A stretch of DNA of 64,000 nt. Origin: Streptomyces actinomycinicus. Lineage in GTDB: Bacteria > Actinomycetota > Actinomycetes > Streptomycetales > Streptomycetaceae. The notes under the pieces were generated by a model. The model saw only the letters and a program-made list of their open reading frames with translations. It was not told the origin of the DNA and searched no databases. Of the stretch, positions 25,010-33,420 are shown one piece after another; positions within the stretch are counted from its first letter, which is position 1, and the number at the start of each line of letters is the position of its first letter. The stretch covers positions 186,001 to 250,000 of the forward strand of contig NZ_JAERRK010000008.1 in assembly GCF_016741775.1 (NCBI RefSeq), in the 5' to 3' direction. The position numbers were made by a program, and so were the translations under genes.

Positions 25010-25660
25010 ATGCAGACGACCGACACCCCGGGCCGTGCTGTGCAGCGCAAGGATGCTCACTCCAACCGCCGACGCATCCTCGCGAGCGCCCGGCAGCAAC
25101 TGCTGGAGGACCCGGACGCGAGTCTCGACAGCATCTCTCAGGCGGCCGGCGTCGCCCGTCGCACCCTCTACGGACACTTCCCCAGCCGGCATGCGCTGAT
25201 CGCCGACCTGACGCAGGAAGCAGGCCATGAACTCCGGCAGGCGTTCGCCAGGGCCCGTACCGCGGATGCCGGCCCGGTCGAGGCGATGACACGGATGGTG
25301 CTGCAGGCGTGGACGGTGGGCGACCACTACCGCGTGCTCATCGCCTTGGGACGGCGCCGCCCGGGTGAGGACGAGATGCGCACCACCCTGGCACCGGTCC
25401 GCGCAGAAGCCGTCGCAACCCTGCGGCGCGGTCAGCGCGAAGGAGTGTTCGCGAACCACCTTCCAGCCCCCGTCCTCGCCCAGGCACTGGAGGCACTGAT
25501 GCTGGCCCTCGCCGAGGAGAACGCCGCATGCCCGGGGACCGATCCCAGGGGCGAGGCCGCGGCCACCGCGTTCCTCGTCGCCGCCGGCGTGGCACCACAG
25601 CGGGCCGCGCTTCAGGTGCAGGGGGTCATCGGGCGAGATCGGGCAGCGGGCGTCGGGTGA
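25010..25660 (+). CDS. TetR-family regulator
   Basis: The product is 216 residues. The N-terminal DNA-binding region is typical (RRRILASARQQLLE, ISQAAGVARRTLYGHF, SRHALIADL), followed by a helical ligand domain. The ATG at 25010 has GGAGAG ten bases upstream. It follows a strong terminator, so it has its own promoter, and its 3' end overlaps the convergent TetR gene by 35 bp. Its target is not apparent. Confidence 0.88.
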   Translation: MQTTDTPGRAVQRKDAHSNRRRILASARQQLLEDPDASLDSISQAAGVARRTLYGHFPSRHALIADLTQEAGHELRQAFARARTADAGPVEAMTRMVLQAWTVGDHYRVLIALGRRRPGEDEMRTTLAPVRAEAVATLRRGQREGVFANHLPAPVLAQALEALMLALAEENAACPGTDPRGEAAATAFLVAAGVAPQRAALQVQGVIGRDRAAGVG

Positions 25661-26264
25661 CCTCGTGGGCGTCGTCCGCAGCGAGGCCGAGCATGCGCAG
25701 GACCATCTCGGCCAGGTCGGAGGCGGCCTCGTCGCCGTCGAGGTCCGGGCGGTCCAGCCGGAGAGCCACGAGGGACAGCAGGGTGCCACCCAGGGCGGAC
25801 AGGGCAGTGGTCGCGTTGCCGCAGGTGAAACGGCCTGAGGCGATGCCGATCTCCAGGTCGTGCAGGGCGCGTGGGGCGAGGCCGCTGTCGGAGTGGATGT
25901 GGGCCAGGCCGCGGTCGCGCAGGATACGCATGAGTTCCGGGTGGGAGTCGGCCATCCGGGCGGTGAGCCGGAAGCCGGCCGCGACCAGCTCAGCGGGGTC
26001 GTCGATGCCTTCCACGCGCGCGTCGATGACCTGCCCGAACTCCTCCAGGGCGTCCGTCACCGCCGCGTCGAACAGCTCCGTCTTCGACTCGAAGTGGTTG
26101 TAGAAGGACCCGAAGCCGACATCGGCGCGCTCGGCGATGGCCTGGATGCTGGCGCTGGTGTCCCCGGTTTCCGCGAGGATCTGCCGGGCCGCGCGGACGA
26201 AAGCCTGGCGGGTCTCGGCACGGCGTCGCTCGAAGCGGTTCCTGGGCGGGGCTGACGTCGGCAT
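25626..26264 (-). CDS. TetR-family regulator divergent from the catabolic operon
   Basis: The product is 212 residues with the standard TetR DNA-binding start (RRAETRQAFVRAARQILAE, IQAIAERADVGFGSFYNHF) and a helical effector domain. The ATG at 26264 is chosen; an in-frame GTG at 26288 would add eight residues. Neither has a clear ribosome-binding site, so the message may be leaderless. It is divergent from the five-gene aromatic operon, and two copies of a TGATGA-N5-TCA motif lie between the genes, so it is probably the operon regulator. Its 3' end overlaps that of the TetR gene at 25010-25660. Confidence 0.88.
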   Translation of the reverse strand: MPTSAPPRNRFERRRAETRQAFVRAARQILAETGDTSASIQAIAERADVGFGSFYNHFESKTELFDAAVTDALEEFGQVIDARVEGIDDPAELVAAGFRLTARMADSHPELMRILRDRGLAHIHSDSGLAPRALHDLEIGIASGRFTCGNATTALSALGGTLLSLVALRLDRPDLDGDEAASDLAEMVLRMLGLAADDAHEVTRRPLPDLAR

Positions 26265-26305
26265 ACGGCCGAGTGTAACCGCCGCCACGATGACGCTGCC
26301 ATTAC

Positions 26306-26322
26306 TGATGAGATCCTCAATT
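26306..26322. promoter_or_regulatory. Operator-like motif, copy 1
   Basis: TGATGA-GATCC-TCAATT lies in unusually AT-rich DNA between the TetR gene and the catabolic operon. It is 56 bp from a near-copy at 26362, and each copy has partial dyad symmetry. Confidence 0.5.
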
Positions 26323-26338
26323 ATTTGGGCTGCACCTA

Positions 26339-26368
26339 TTGACGATGAGAAACGGCAGAGTTGATGAT
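26339..26368 (+). promoter_or_regulatory. Candidate promoter of the catabolic operon
   Basis: TTGACG (26339-26344) is followed after 18 bp by GATGAT (26363-26368), inside operator copy 2. The first gene starts 35 bp further on. Confidence 0.5.
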
Positions 26369-26378
26369 TTCCTCATTA
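26362..26378. promoter_or_regulatory. Operator-like motif, copy 2
   Basis: TGATGA-TTTCC-TCATTA matches copy 1 at 13 of 17 positions and overlaps the -10 region of the operon promoter candidate, where a bound repressor would block transcription. Confidence 0.5.
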
Positions 26379-26402
26379 CGGCAGTGTTGCTTGGAGGACA
26401 CC

Positions 26403-27548
26403 ATGTCCCACATCCCCGTTAACAAGGGCGGTCCTCTGACGCCCCACCAAGACCTCCACAGTGAGCAGGGGGCCCTGCGCGGTGAACACCCCGGACGGGC
26501 CCGGAATCCGGTGATCAAAGTGGCGGACCTCGCCTGGCTGGAGTTCGAGAAGCCGGACCTGGACCGGGCCGAGGTGTTCGCCCGTGACTTCGGCTTCGCG
26601 ATCGCCGCCCGCACCGATCAGGAGCTGTGGCTGCGCGGCACGTTCGCCGGCTCTCCCTGCATGGTCATCCGGCGTGGGCGCGCGTCCCGCTTCCTCGGGC
26701 CGGCGTTCCGCGCGGCCGAGCGGGCGGATGTGGACCGGCTGGCCGCCGCCGTCGGACACACCGTCCGGGACGTCGACGTTCCCGGCGGCGGTCGATCGGT
26801 CGCCCTGTTCGATCCCTCGGGACTTCCGGTCCGGGTGGTGCACTGCGCCGAACCGCTGCCCGCGCTGCCCGAGCAGGAGCCTCTGATCCTGAACTCCGGC
26901 ACGGACCACCGTCGCACGAACTCCACTCAGCGACCCCCGCGGGAGCCATCGCGCATTCAGCGCCTCGGTCATGTGGTGCTGGAGACCCGGTCGTTCATCC
27001 GCACCCTGGACTGGTACCTGGACACCCTCGGCATGATCGTGTCCGACTTCCTGTTCCTGGACGGGCAGCGCCAGCGCGGGCCGACCATGGCGTTCATCCG
27101 CTGCGACCAGGGCAGCCTGCCCGTGGACCACCACACCCTCGCCCTGCACCTCGGGCCGGGCACCGGCTACGTCCACTCCGCCTACCAGGTCACCGACCTC
27201 GACTCCATCGCCGCCGGCGGGGAGTACCTGGCCGAGCGCGGCTACCAGCGCAGCTGGGGAATCGGCCGGCACATCCAGGGCAGCCAGCTCTTCGACTACT
27301 GGCGCGACCCCGACCGCGTCATGCTGGAGCACTTCGCCGACGGCGACCTGTTCTCCTGCGACCTCGAACCCGGATGGGCGCCGATGTCGGCGAGCGGCCT
27401 GGCCCAGTGGGGGCCGCCCGTCACCCGCGACTTCCTGGGCACCAGCCCCTCCCCCGCCAAGCTCCGCGAGGTCATGACGGCCCTGCGCGACGACAACGAA
27501 CTCGACCCCGGACGCCTGCTGGGCCTGATGAAAGCGATGACCTCATGA
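26403..27548 (+). CDS. Extradiol ring-cleavage dioxygenase (VOC family)
   Basis: The product is a 381-residue two-module type I extradiol dioxygenase. The N-terminal module (about 38-150) has lost its metal ligands, as usual. The C-terminal module (about 185-320) keeps His190 (RLGH), His258 (YVHSAYQV), Tyr299 and Glu309 (MLEHF), with spacings like those of BphC. It should cleave a catecholic or trihydroxy ring next to the hydroxyls with Fe(II). A 35-residue hydrophilic N-terminal extension is unusual. The ribosome-binding site GGAGGA precedes the ATG. It is first in the five-gene operon, overlapping the next gene by 4 bp. Confidence 0.88.
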   Translation: MSHIPVNKGGPLTPHQDLHSEQGALRGEHPGRARNPVIKVADLAWLEFEKPDLDRAEVFARDFGFAIAARTDQELWLRGTFAGSPCMVIRRGRASRFLGPAFRAAERADVDRLAAAVGHTVRDVDVPGGGRSVALFDPSGLPVRVVHCAEPLPALPEQEPLILNSGTDHRRTNSTQRPPREPSRIQRLGHVVLETRSFIRTLDWYLDTLGMIVSDFLFLDGQRQRGPTMAFIRCDQGSLPVDHHTLALHLGPGTGYVHSAYQVTDLDSIAAGGEYLAERGYQRSWGIGRHIQGSQLFDYWRDPDRVMLEHFADGDLFSCDLEPGWAPMSASGLAQWGPPVTRDFLGTSPSPAKLREVMTALRDDNELDPGRLLGLMKAMTS

Positions 27549-28522
27549 GCATCAACGTGCTGCGCACCTCCGACGGTTGGTGGGCCGTCCTCCCCCAAGC
27601 TCTCGACTCCGCTCGTGCAGGGGAGACCCCCACCGAGCGCGCCGTCCGCATCGACACCAAGGCGGTCACCACCGCCGAACTGCTCGCCGACCGGGCCGCC
27701 GTCCGGGAGGCCGCCGCCTCCGGCGAGAGCGGCACGCCCGTCGCCGACCTGGTGGCGCTGCCCCCGGTCACCACCCCCTGCCGAGTGATCGCCCAGATGG
27801 TCAACTACCGCAGCCACGCCAAGGACTCGGGATTCACCGGTGACATCCCGCCCACCTTCTTCCGCAAGGCGTCCGGCTCGGTCAGCGGTCCCCACGACAC
27901 GATCGTCCGCCCGTCGCACGTGAAGTTCCTCGACTACGAGGTGGAACTCGGCCTCGTCATGGGCGCACCCCTGCCGGTGGGCACGGTCGTCGAGGAGCAG
28001 GACCTTCCGTCGTACGTCGCCGGGCTCGTCCTCACCAACGACGTCAGCGCCCGCGACGTCCAGCTGACCAAGACCCAGTTCTACGAGAGCAAGTCCTACC
28101 CGACCTTCACGCCGACGGGCCCGTACCTGGCCCTGCTGGAGCCCGGGGACTTCGACCATCTGCTGAACCTGCGGCTGCGGCTGAACGTCAACGGCGTACC
28201 GCGCCAGGACCGCACCCTGGCCGACATGATCGTGCGGCCCGCGCAGGCGCTCACCCTGCTCGCCCGCTTCCAGACCCTCGACCCGGGCGACCTGCTGCTG
28301 ACCGGTACGCCCGGCGGCACCGCCCTGAAGGCCCCGCCCAAGCCGGTCGAGAAGATCGCCGCGCTGCTGCCGCCCGCGCTGAAGTGGAAGGCGTTCTTCA
28401 ACGGCCAGGCCAGGAACCCCCTCTACCTGCGCGACGGTGACCTCGTCACCGCCACCATCGCCACCCCCGACGGGCGGATCGACCTGGGCGAGCAGCGGAC
28501 CGCTGTGGGAGCCGCGACGTGA
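27545..28522 (+). CDS. Fumarylacetoacetate hydrolase-family (acylpyruvase-like) enzyme
   Basis: The product is 325 residues. The FAH fold is recognised from NYRSHAKDSGF, PPTFFRKASGS, FLDYEVELGLV (metal-binding Glu), TNDVSARDVQ (Asp) and LLTGTPGG. Members hydrolyse carbon-carbon bonds in acylpyruvates and related 2,4-dioxo acids. In this operon the likely substrate is the dioxo or trioxo ring-cleavage product of the upstream dioxygenase. The start overlaps the dioxygenase stop (ATGA), and its stop overlaps the hydroxylase GTG. Confidence 0.88.
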   Translation: MSINVLRTSDGWWAVLPQALDSARAGETPTERAVRIDTKAVTTAELLADRAAVREAAASGESGTPVADLVALPPVTTPCRVIAQMVNYRSHAKDSGFTGDIPPTFFRKASGSVSGPHDTIVRPSHVKFLDYEVELGLVMGAPLPVGTVVEEQDLPSYVAGLVLTNDVSARDVQLTKTQFYESKSYPTFTPTGPYLALLEPGDFDHLLNLRLRLNVNGVPRQDRTLADMIVRPAQALTLLARFQTLDPGDLLLTGTPGGTALKAPPKPVEKIAALLPPALKWKAFFNGQARNPLYLRDGDLVTATIATPDGRIDLGEQRTAVGAAT

Positions 28523-30159
28523 GCGCCACGGCCCGCAGACCGGTGGTGATCATCGGTGCGGGGCCCGTAGGAGTCACGGCCGCGCTCCTGCTGGCCCGTC
28601 ACGGAGTGCGCAGCCTGCTCCTCGAACGCCACCCCGATGTCTACCCCCTGCCGCGCGCCGTCGTCGTGGACGACGAGGTCCACCGGATCCTGCAGAGCGT
28701 CGGCGTCCACGAGGAGTTCGCCGCCATCGCCCGGCCGGCGCCCGGGCTCCGGCTGCTGGACGCCCGGCGCCGCGTGATCAGCGAGTTCCCGCGGTCCATG
28801 CAGGGACTCCACGGCTTCCCGCAGCTGAGCATGTTCAACCAGCCCGAGCTGGAACGTCTGCTGCGGGGCGCCCTGGCGCGCCGCCCGGAGTGCGAGCTGT
28901 GGAGCGGGGTGGAGGTCGTGTCCGTCACCGAGTCCGACACGCCGAACACCGACGCACCCGACGATCCGACGGGTCCCGTCCGCGTCACCTTCCGCCGCGG
29001 CGGCAGCGACGAGGAGGAGCACCTGTGGGCCGATGCCGTCCTCGGCTGCGACGGGGCGGGCAGCCTCACCCGTGACGCCATCGGCGCCGCCTGGGAGAAC
29101 CTGCACTTCCAGGAGAGCTGGCGGGTCATCGACGTGCGCACCAGCCGCCCGGTGCGGACCTGGGAGGGCGCCGAGCAGATCTGCTGCCCCACCCGGCCGG
29201 CCACCTTCATGCGCATCGGCGAGGACCGCTACCGCTGGGAGTTCCGGCTGGCCGACGACGAGAACCTGGAGGGCCCGGGCGGATGGGAGCGCCTGCGCGA
29301 GCTGGTCGCCCCCTGGGTGGACCTGCCGGCCTCGCAGAGCGACGACTTCGAGGTGATACGGCAGGCGCAGTACACCTTCCAGGCCCGTCTCGCCGACCGG
29401 TGGCGCAAGGGGCGTGTCTTCCTGCTGGGCGACGCCGCCCACCTGACCCCGCCCTTCGTCGGGCAGGGTCTGTGCTCCGGCCTGCGCGACGCCAACAACC
29501 TCACCTGGAAACTCGCCCGGGTCCTCCGACAGGGCGCGCCCGAGGCACTGCTGGACACCTACGAACGCGAACGCAAGCCGCACGCCCGCCATATGATCCG
29601 CGTGGCCGTGGCCGTCGGCTGGGCCATGACCGGCGGACAGGACCGCGGTGCGGCGTTCCGCCGGGCCGTCGTGGGCACGGTCTGTCGCATCCCCGGCGTG
29701 ACCGAGGCGGTGAGCCGTGACCTCAGCCCCGCTCTGGCCGCCGGCCCGCTGGTACGGCGCCGACCAGGACTGGCCGGCCGCGGGCTGGCCGGCACCTTCT
29801 GTCCGCAGCCCTGGATACGGCACCACGGCAGGCGGGCGCGTCTCGATGACGTCGTCCGGGACGCCTTCGTCGTCCTGACCGCCGTACCGGCCACGGCGCA
29901 GATGACCGCGGTGACCGCGGCACTGGGCGCCCCGACGATCCACGTCGACGACCTGGACGACGACGGCACGCTGGCCACCTGGCTGGCACGCGGCCGGGCG
30001 GACGCCGTCCTGCTGCGCCCCGACCGCGTCGTGATGGACACCGTTCCCTCCGGATCCGGCCACTTCCCGGACCCCACGGCGTGGGCCTCCCTGCTCCACA
30101 CGGCCCGCCGTACCACCGATGCCCGATCCGTCTCCCTGCCGAGGAGCACCGCACCGTGA
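28519..30159 (+). CDS. FAD-dependent aromatic hydroxylase (MhpA/PheA type)
   Basis: The product is a 546-residue flavin monooxygenase. The FAD-binding motif GAGPVG is at 13-18 after a beta strand, the DG motif is GCDGAG, and GDAAHLTPPFVGQGL is the flavin-ribityl GD motif. A C-terminal thioredoxin-like region extends it to the 3-(3-hydroxyphenyl)propionate hydroxylase size class. Using NAD(P)H and oxygen it should add a hydroxyl ortho to an existing phenol, making the substrate of the extradiol enzyme. It starts with GTG in a 4-bp overlap with the upstream stop and is the third gene of the operon. Confidence 0.92.
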   Translation: MSATARRPVVIIGAGPVGVTAALLLARHGVRSLLLERHPDVYPLPRAVVVDDEVHRILQSVGVHEEFAAIARPAPGLRLLDARRRVISEFPRSMQGLHGFPQLSMFNQPELERLLRGALARRPECELWSGVEVVSVTESDTPNTDAPDDPTGPVRVTFRRGGSDEEEHLWADAVLGCDGAGSLTRDAIGAAWENLHFQESWRVIDVRTSRPVRTWEGAEQICCPTRPATFMRIGEDRYRWEFRLADDENLEGPGGWERLRELVAPWVDLPASQSDDFEVIRQAQYTFQARLADRWRKGRVFLLGDAAHLTPPFVGQGLCSGLRDANNLTWKLARVLRQGAPEALLDTYERERKPHARHMIRVAVAVGWAMTGGQDRGAAFRRAVVGTVCRIPGVTEAVSRDLSPALAAGPLVRRRPGLAGRGLAGTFCPQPWIRHHGRRARLDDVVRDAFVVLTAVPATAQMTAVTAALGAPTIHVDDLDDDGTLATWLARGRADAVLLRPDRVVMDTVPSGSGHFPDPTAWASLLHTARRTTDARSVSLPRSTAP

Positions 30160-32189
30160 CCACCCCGCATCCCACGCCGCATCCGGAACCGTTCCTGCCG
30201 CCCGACACGAGAACGGCCGCCGGCAGCCGCATCGCGGACTTCGCCCGCTGGGCCACCCGGCACCAGGGCGCCGAAGGGATTCCGGACCCGACCGACTACC
30301 ACGCCCTGCACCGCTGGTCCGTCACCGACCTGGAGGGGTTCTGGGCGGCGGTGTGGGAGTACTTCGACGTCGACGCCGCCACTCCGTACGAGCGGGTGCT
30401 CGCCGAGGAGACCATGCCCGGCGCCGACTGGTTCCCCGGCGCCACCCTCAACTACGCCCACCACGCACTGCGCAACCTGCACCCGGACGCCCCCGCGATC
30501 ACCGCAGTGGACGAGACCGGAGCCGGCTACGAGATCACGGGCCGGCAGCTGCGCGCCCAGGTCGCCTCCGTCGCGGCCACCCTGCGCGACCTGGGCGTCG
30601 GACCCGGCGACCGGGTGGTCGGCTACCTGCCCAACACCCCCCACGCCGTCATCGCCTTCCTCGCCACGGCCAGCATGGGCGCGGTGTGGTCCGTGTGCGG
30701 TCAGGACTACGCACCCAAGGCCGCCGCCGACCGCTTCGCCCAGCTCGAACCCACGGTGCTCATCACGGCCGACGGCTACCTCTTCAACGGCACCCGTCAC
30801 GACCGCCGCGCCGCCTCCCTCCAGCTCGCCGCCGCCCTGCCCACGCTCAAGGCCACGGTTCTCGTGGATCACCTTGGCCTTGCGTGGCCCGCGACCCGGG
30901 CCGCGAGGCTGACGGTGCCCTGGGAGGACGCGGCCGGCCGCACCGAGTACCTCGGGATCACTCCGGTTCCGTTCGACCACCCGCTGTGGATCGTCTTCTC
31001 CTCCGGCACCACCGGCCTCCCCAAAGGCATCGTGCACGGTCACGGCGGCGTCCTGCTGGAACACCTCAAGATCCTCGGCCTGCACTGCGACCTGGGCGCC
31101 GGTGACCGCCTGCTGTGGTACACCACCACCCACTGGATGATGTGGAACCTGGTCGTCTCCACCCTGCTGACCGGTGCCGGCACCTGCACCTACGACGGCA
31201 GCCCCGCGCCGGTGGCACGCCCGGACGTCCTGTGGGAACTGGCAGCCCGCCACAAGGTCACCGTCTTCGGCACCAGTCCCCAGTACCTGCTGGCCATGGC
31301 CAAGCTCGGCGTCGACCCCGCCGTGCACGACCTGTCGGCGATCCGCGTCATCGGCTGCACCGGCTCCGCCCTGCCGGCCTCCGCGTACCCCTGGGTCCGC
31401 GACCACGTCGGCGCAGACGTCCAGCTGGCCTCCACCAGCGGCGGCACGGACGTCGTCTCCGGCTTCGCCGGCAGCGCCCCCACCACCCCGGTGTGGGCGG
31501 GTGAACTGTCGGCTCCCAACCTCGGCGTGGCGCTCGCGGCGTACGACGACGCGGGACGGCCGGTCACCGACCAGGTCGGCGAACTGGTCGTCACCCGGCC
31601 CATGCCGTCGATGCCGCTGCACTTCTGGAACGACCCCGACGGCAGCCGCTACCGCGACGCCTACTTCAGCGCCTACCCGGGCAGGTGGCGGCACGGGGAC
31701 TGGATCACCCTCACCTCCCACGGCTCCGTGATCGTGCACGGACGCTCCGACGCCACGCTCAACCGCAACGGCGTACGGCTGGGCAGCGTCGACATCCACG
31801 ACATCGTCGAACGCCTCCCCGAGATCACCGAGGCCCTCGTCATCGGTGCGGAGGAACCCGACGGCGGCTACTGGATGCCGCTCTTCGTGGTCCTCGCCGA
31901 CGGGATCGAGCTGGACGAGTCCCTGCGCGAGAAGATCCGCGACGCGATCCGCACCGGCACCTCCCCCCGCCACGTCCCCGACGAGATCCTCGCCGTACCG
32001 GCCATCCCGCACACGAGGACCGGCAAGAAACTCGAGGTTCCCGTCAAGCGCCTGCTGCAGGGCGCCCCCGCCGAGCAGGTCCTCAACCCCTCCGCGGTCG
32101 ACGACCCCGACCTGATCGCCCACTTCGCCGGCCTGGGAGCCGAACGCCGCCAGGCCCGCCGCCCGCACACCCCCGAAGGCGTCTCGTGA
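30156..32189 (+). CDS. acsA: Acetoacetyl-CoA synthetase
   Basis: The product is a 677-residue acyl-adenylate-forming enzyme of the acetoacetate-CoA ligase type (longer than ordinary fatty-acyl ligases). Features are the N-terminal domain DFARWATRHQG, WFPGATLNYAHH, the P-loop-like FSSGTTGLPKGIVHGHGG, GTSPQYLL, STSGGTDVV and the C-terminal hinge GRSDATLNRNGVRLG. It converts acetoacetate, ATP and CoA to acetoacetyl-CoA. In this operon it would activate acetoacetate released by the FAH-type hydrolase. The GTG start has GAGGAG upstream and a 4-bp overlap with the hydroxylase stop. The gene symbol is used loosely. Confidence 0.85.
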   Translation: MTTPHPTPHPEPFLPPDTRTAAGSRIADFARWATRHQGAEGIPDPTDYHALHRWSVTDLEGFWAAVWEYFDVDAATPYERVLAEETMPGADWFPGATLNYAHHALRNLHPDAPAITAVDETGAGYEITGRQLRAQVASVAATLRDLGVGPGDRVVGYLPNTPHAVIAFLATASMGAVWSVCGQDYAPKAAADRFAQLEPTVLITADGYLFNGTRHDRRAASLQLAAALPTLKATVLVDHLGLAWPATRAARLTVPWEDAAGRTEYLGITPVPFDHPLWIVFSSGTTGLPKGIVHGHGGVLLEHLKILGLHCDLGAGDRLLWYTTTHWMMWNLVVSTLLTGAGTCTYDGSPAPVARPDVLWELAARHKVTVFGTSPQYLLAMAKLGVDPAVHDLSAIRVIGCTGSALPASAYPWVRDHVGADVQLASTSGGTDVVSGFAGSAPTTPVWAGELSAPNLGVALAAYDDAGRPVTDQVGELVVTRPMPSMPLHFWNDPDGSRYRDAYFSAYPGRWRHGDWITLTSHGSVIVHGRSDATLNRNGVRLGSVDIHDIVERLPEITEALVIGAEEPDGGYWMPLFVVLADGIELDESLREKIRDAIRTGTSPRHVPDEILAVPAIPHTRTGKKLEVPVKRLLQGAPAEQVLNPSAVDDPDLIAHFAGLGAERRQARRPHTPEGVS

Positions 32190-32533
32190 TCCTCTCCGCT
32201 TCGCTGACCTGTCTCATCGCGTCGATCTTCGCCCTGCTGGGCGCGGCCAAGATCCTGGCCCTGGGTCCGATGCCCGAGCTGGCCGCCCACGCCGGCTTCA
32301 CCACCGCGGCCTACCGGGTCATCGGCACGCTGGAGCTGGCGGGCGCCATCGGCGTGGCCCTCGGCCCGGTCGTACCGCTGTGCGGCGGCCTGGCCGGCAT
32401 CGGGCTGCTGATGCTGCTCGCCGGTGCCGTGACCACGCATGTGCGCAAGGGCGACGGGCTGGCCAGACTCCTCCCCGCGGTGACATGCGCGGCCCTGGTC
32501 GCCTGGTATCTCGTACTCCTCGCCGGCCTCTGA
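32186..32533 (+). CDS. DoxX-family membrane protein
   Basis: The product is 115 residues with about four hydrophobic segments (7-27, 45-66, 69-88, 95-113). GAAKILALGP and the pattern ELAGAIGVALGP are typical of DoxX/DoxD-like small proteins. It is the last gene of the aromatic operon, translationally coupled by a GTGA overlap. Its role is unclear: relatives are linked with redox stress or substrate handling. Confidence 0.8.
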   Translation: MILSASLTCLIASIFALLGAAKILALGPMPELAAHAGFTTAAYRVIGTLELAGAIGVALGPVVPLCGGLAGIGLLMLLAGAVTTHVRKGDGLARLLPAVTCAALVAWYLVLLAGL

Positions 32534-32604
32534 CCCGTTCCCGGGGGCCGTCGGCGGCCACTCGTCTGTTAGCGAGCCCACGGTGGGGCTGGCAGACTGA
32601 CTCT

Positions 32605-33306
32605 GTGGTTCCGCTGATGGCCGCGGCGGATCAGATCGCGTCCTCATCGCTTACCGGCGCCAGTGTGGTGTCAGTCTGCGCACTGCTCTTCACCGTCGCG
32701 TCGTTCTGGTGGCTCAACGCCCGACAGGGACGCCTGCAGGCGTGGGAACCTCATTCCTTCGCGGCGATGGTCCACGGTTCCACGGCACGCCTACGACTGC
32801 CGCTCGTCCTGCACAACACCGGTCCCAAACCGATCGTCGTGCAGGACCTCATCCTGACCTTTCCTGATGAGCCCGCCTCTCATCTGCCACTCCTGTGGGT
32901 GTCGTCCCCGTCCCGGCTCCAACCGGGGCCCGACGAGGAGGCGAAGCTGCCGGCGGGATTCGTCGTGCCCGGCAGAGAAGCGCAACAGCTCTTCCTCGAG
33001 TTCGAGGCACCGTTCTCCGGATTCCTCCCGGAGGCCCGTGACTACAAGGCCCAGCTACAGGTGCGGGTCGGCCACCGCAAGGGATGGCGCCCCCTGCTGA
33101 CGTTCATCCTCAGGGCCGCCAACATCATCGATCCGGATCGCTACACCGTCTACGACAACGCACCGGTCGAGCTGACGAAGGAAGACCAGAAGAGAGCGGA
33201 TGCCGCGCTCCTCGAACTGCTGGAAGAGCACGGGGACGGCTCCCCTCCGGGCGGCAGGAGACAAAGAGACCCGCCTGATGACGGCGACGCCGACACGAGC
33301 GGCTGA
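32605..33306 (+). CDS. Membrane-anchored conserved hypothetical protein
   Basis: The product is 233 residues with an N-terminal hydrophobic segment (VVSVCALLFTVASFWWL, residues 21-37) and a soluble beta-rich domain whose middle (LVLHNTGPKPIVVQDLILTFP) looks like an immunoglobulin-like strand pattern. The acidic, charged C-terminus (after 190) is probably disordered. A GTG at 32605 or an ATG at 32617 may be the start, and neither has a clear ribosome-binding site. It is separated from the catabolic operon by 71 bp and ends at a hairpin shared with the convergent ABC gene. Confidence 0.7.
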   Translation: MVPLMAAADQIASSSLTGASVVSVCALLFTVASFWWLNARQGRLQAWEPHSFAAMVHGSTARLRLPLVLHNTGPKPIVVQDLILTFPDEPASHLPLLWVSSPSRLQPGPDEEAKLPAGFVVPGREAQQLFLEFEAPFSGFLPEARDYKAQLQVRVGHRKGWRPLLTFILRAANIIDPDRYTVYDNAPVELTKEDQKRADAALLELLEEHGDGSPPGGRRQRDPPDDGDADTSG

Positions 33307-33393
33307 TGCGCAGTCCCGAACCGGCACAGCGGGCGTTCTCTCCGTGGTCGTGGCCCACCGCAGGAAGCGACCAGAGGCGTTCCGGTTTGCAGA

Positions 33394-33420
33394 AGCGAAG
33401 GCCGTGATCTGGCCTTTGCT
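33394..33420. terminator. Bidirectional hairpin terminator
   Basis: AGCGAAGGCC and GGCCTTTGCT form a 10-bp stem (one G-T pair) with a 7-base loop. It lies between the convergent hypothetical gene and the ABC transporter gene and touches the ABC stop codon. Confidence 0.6.
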
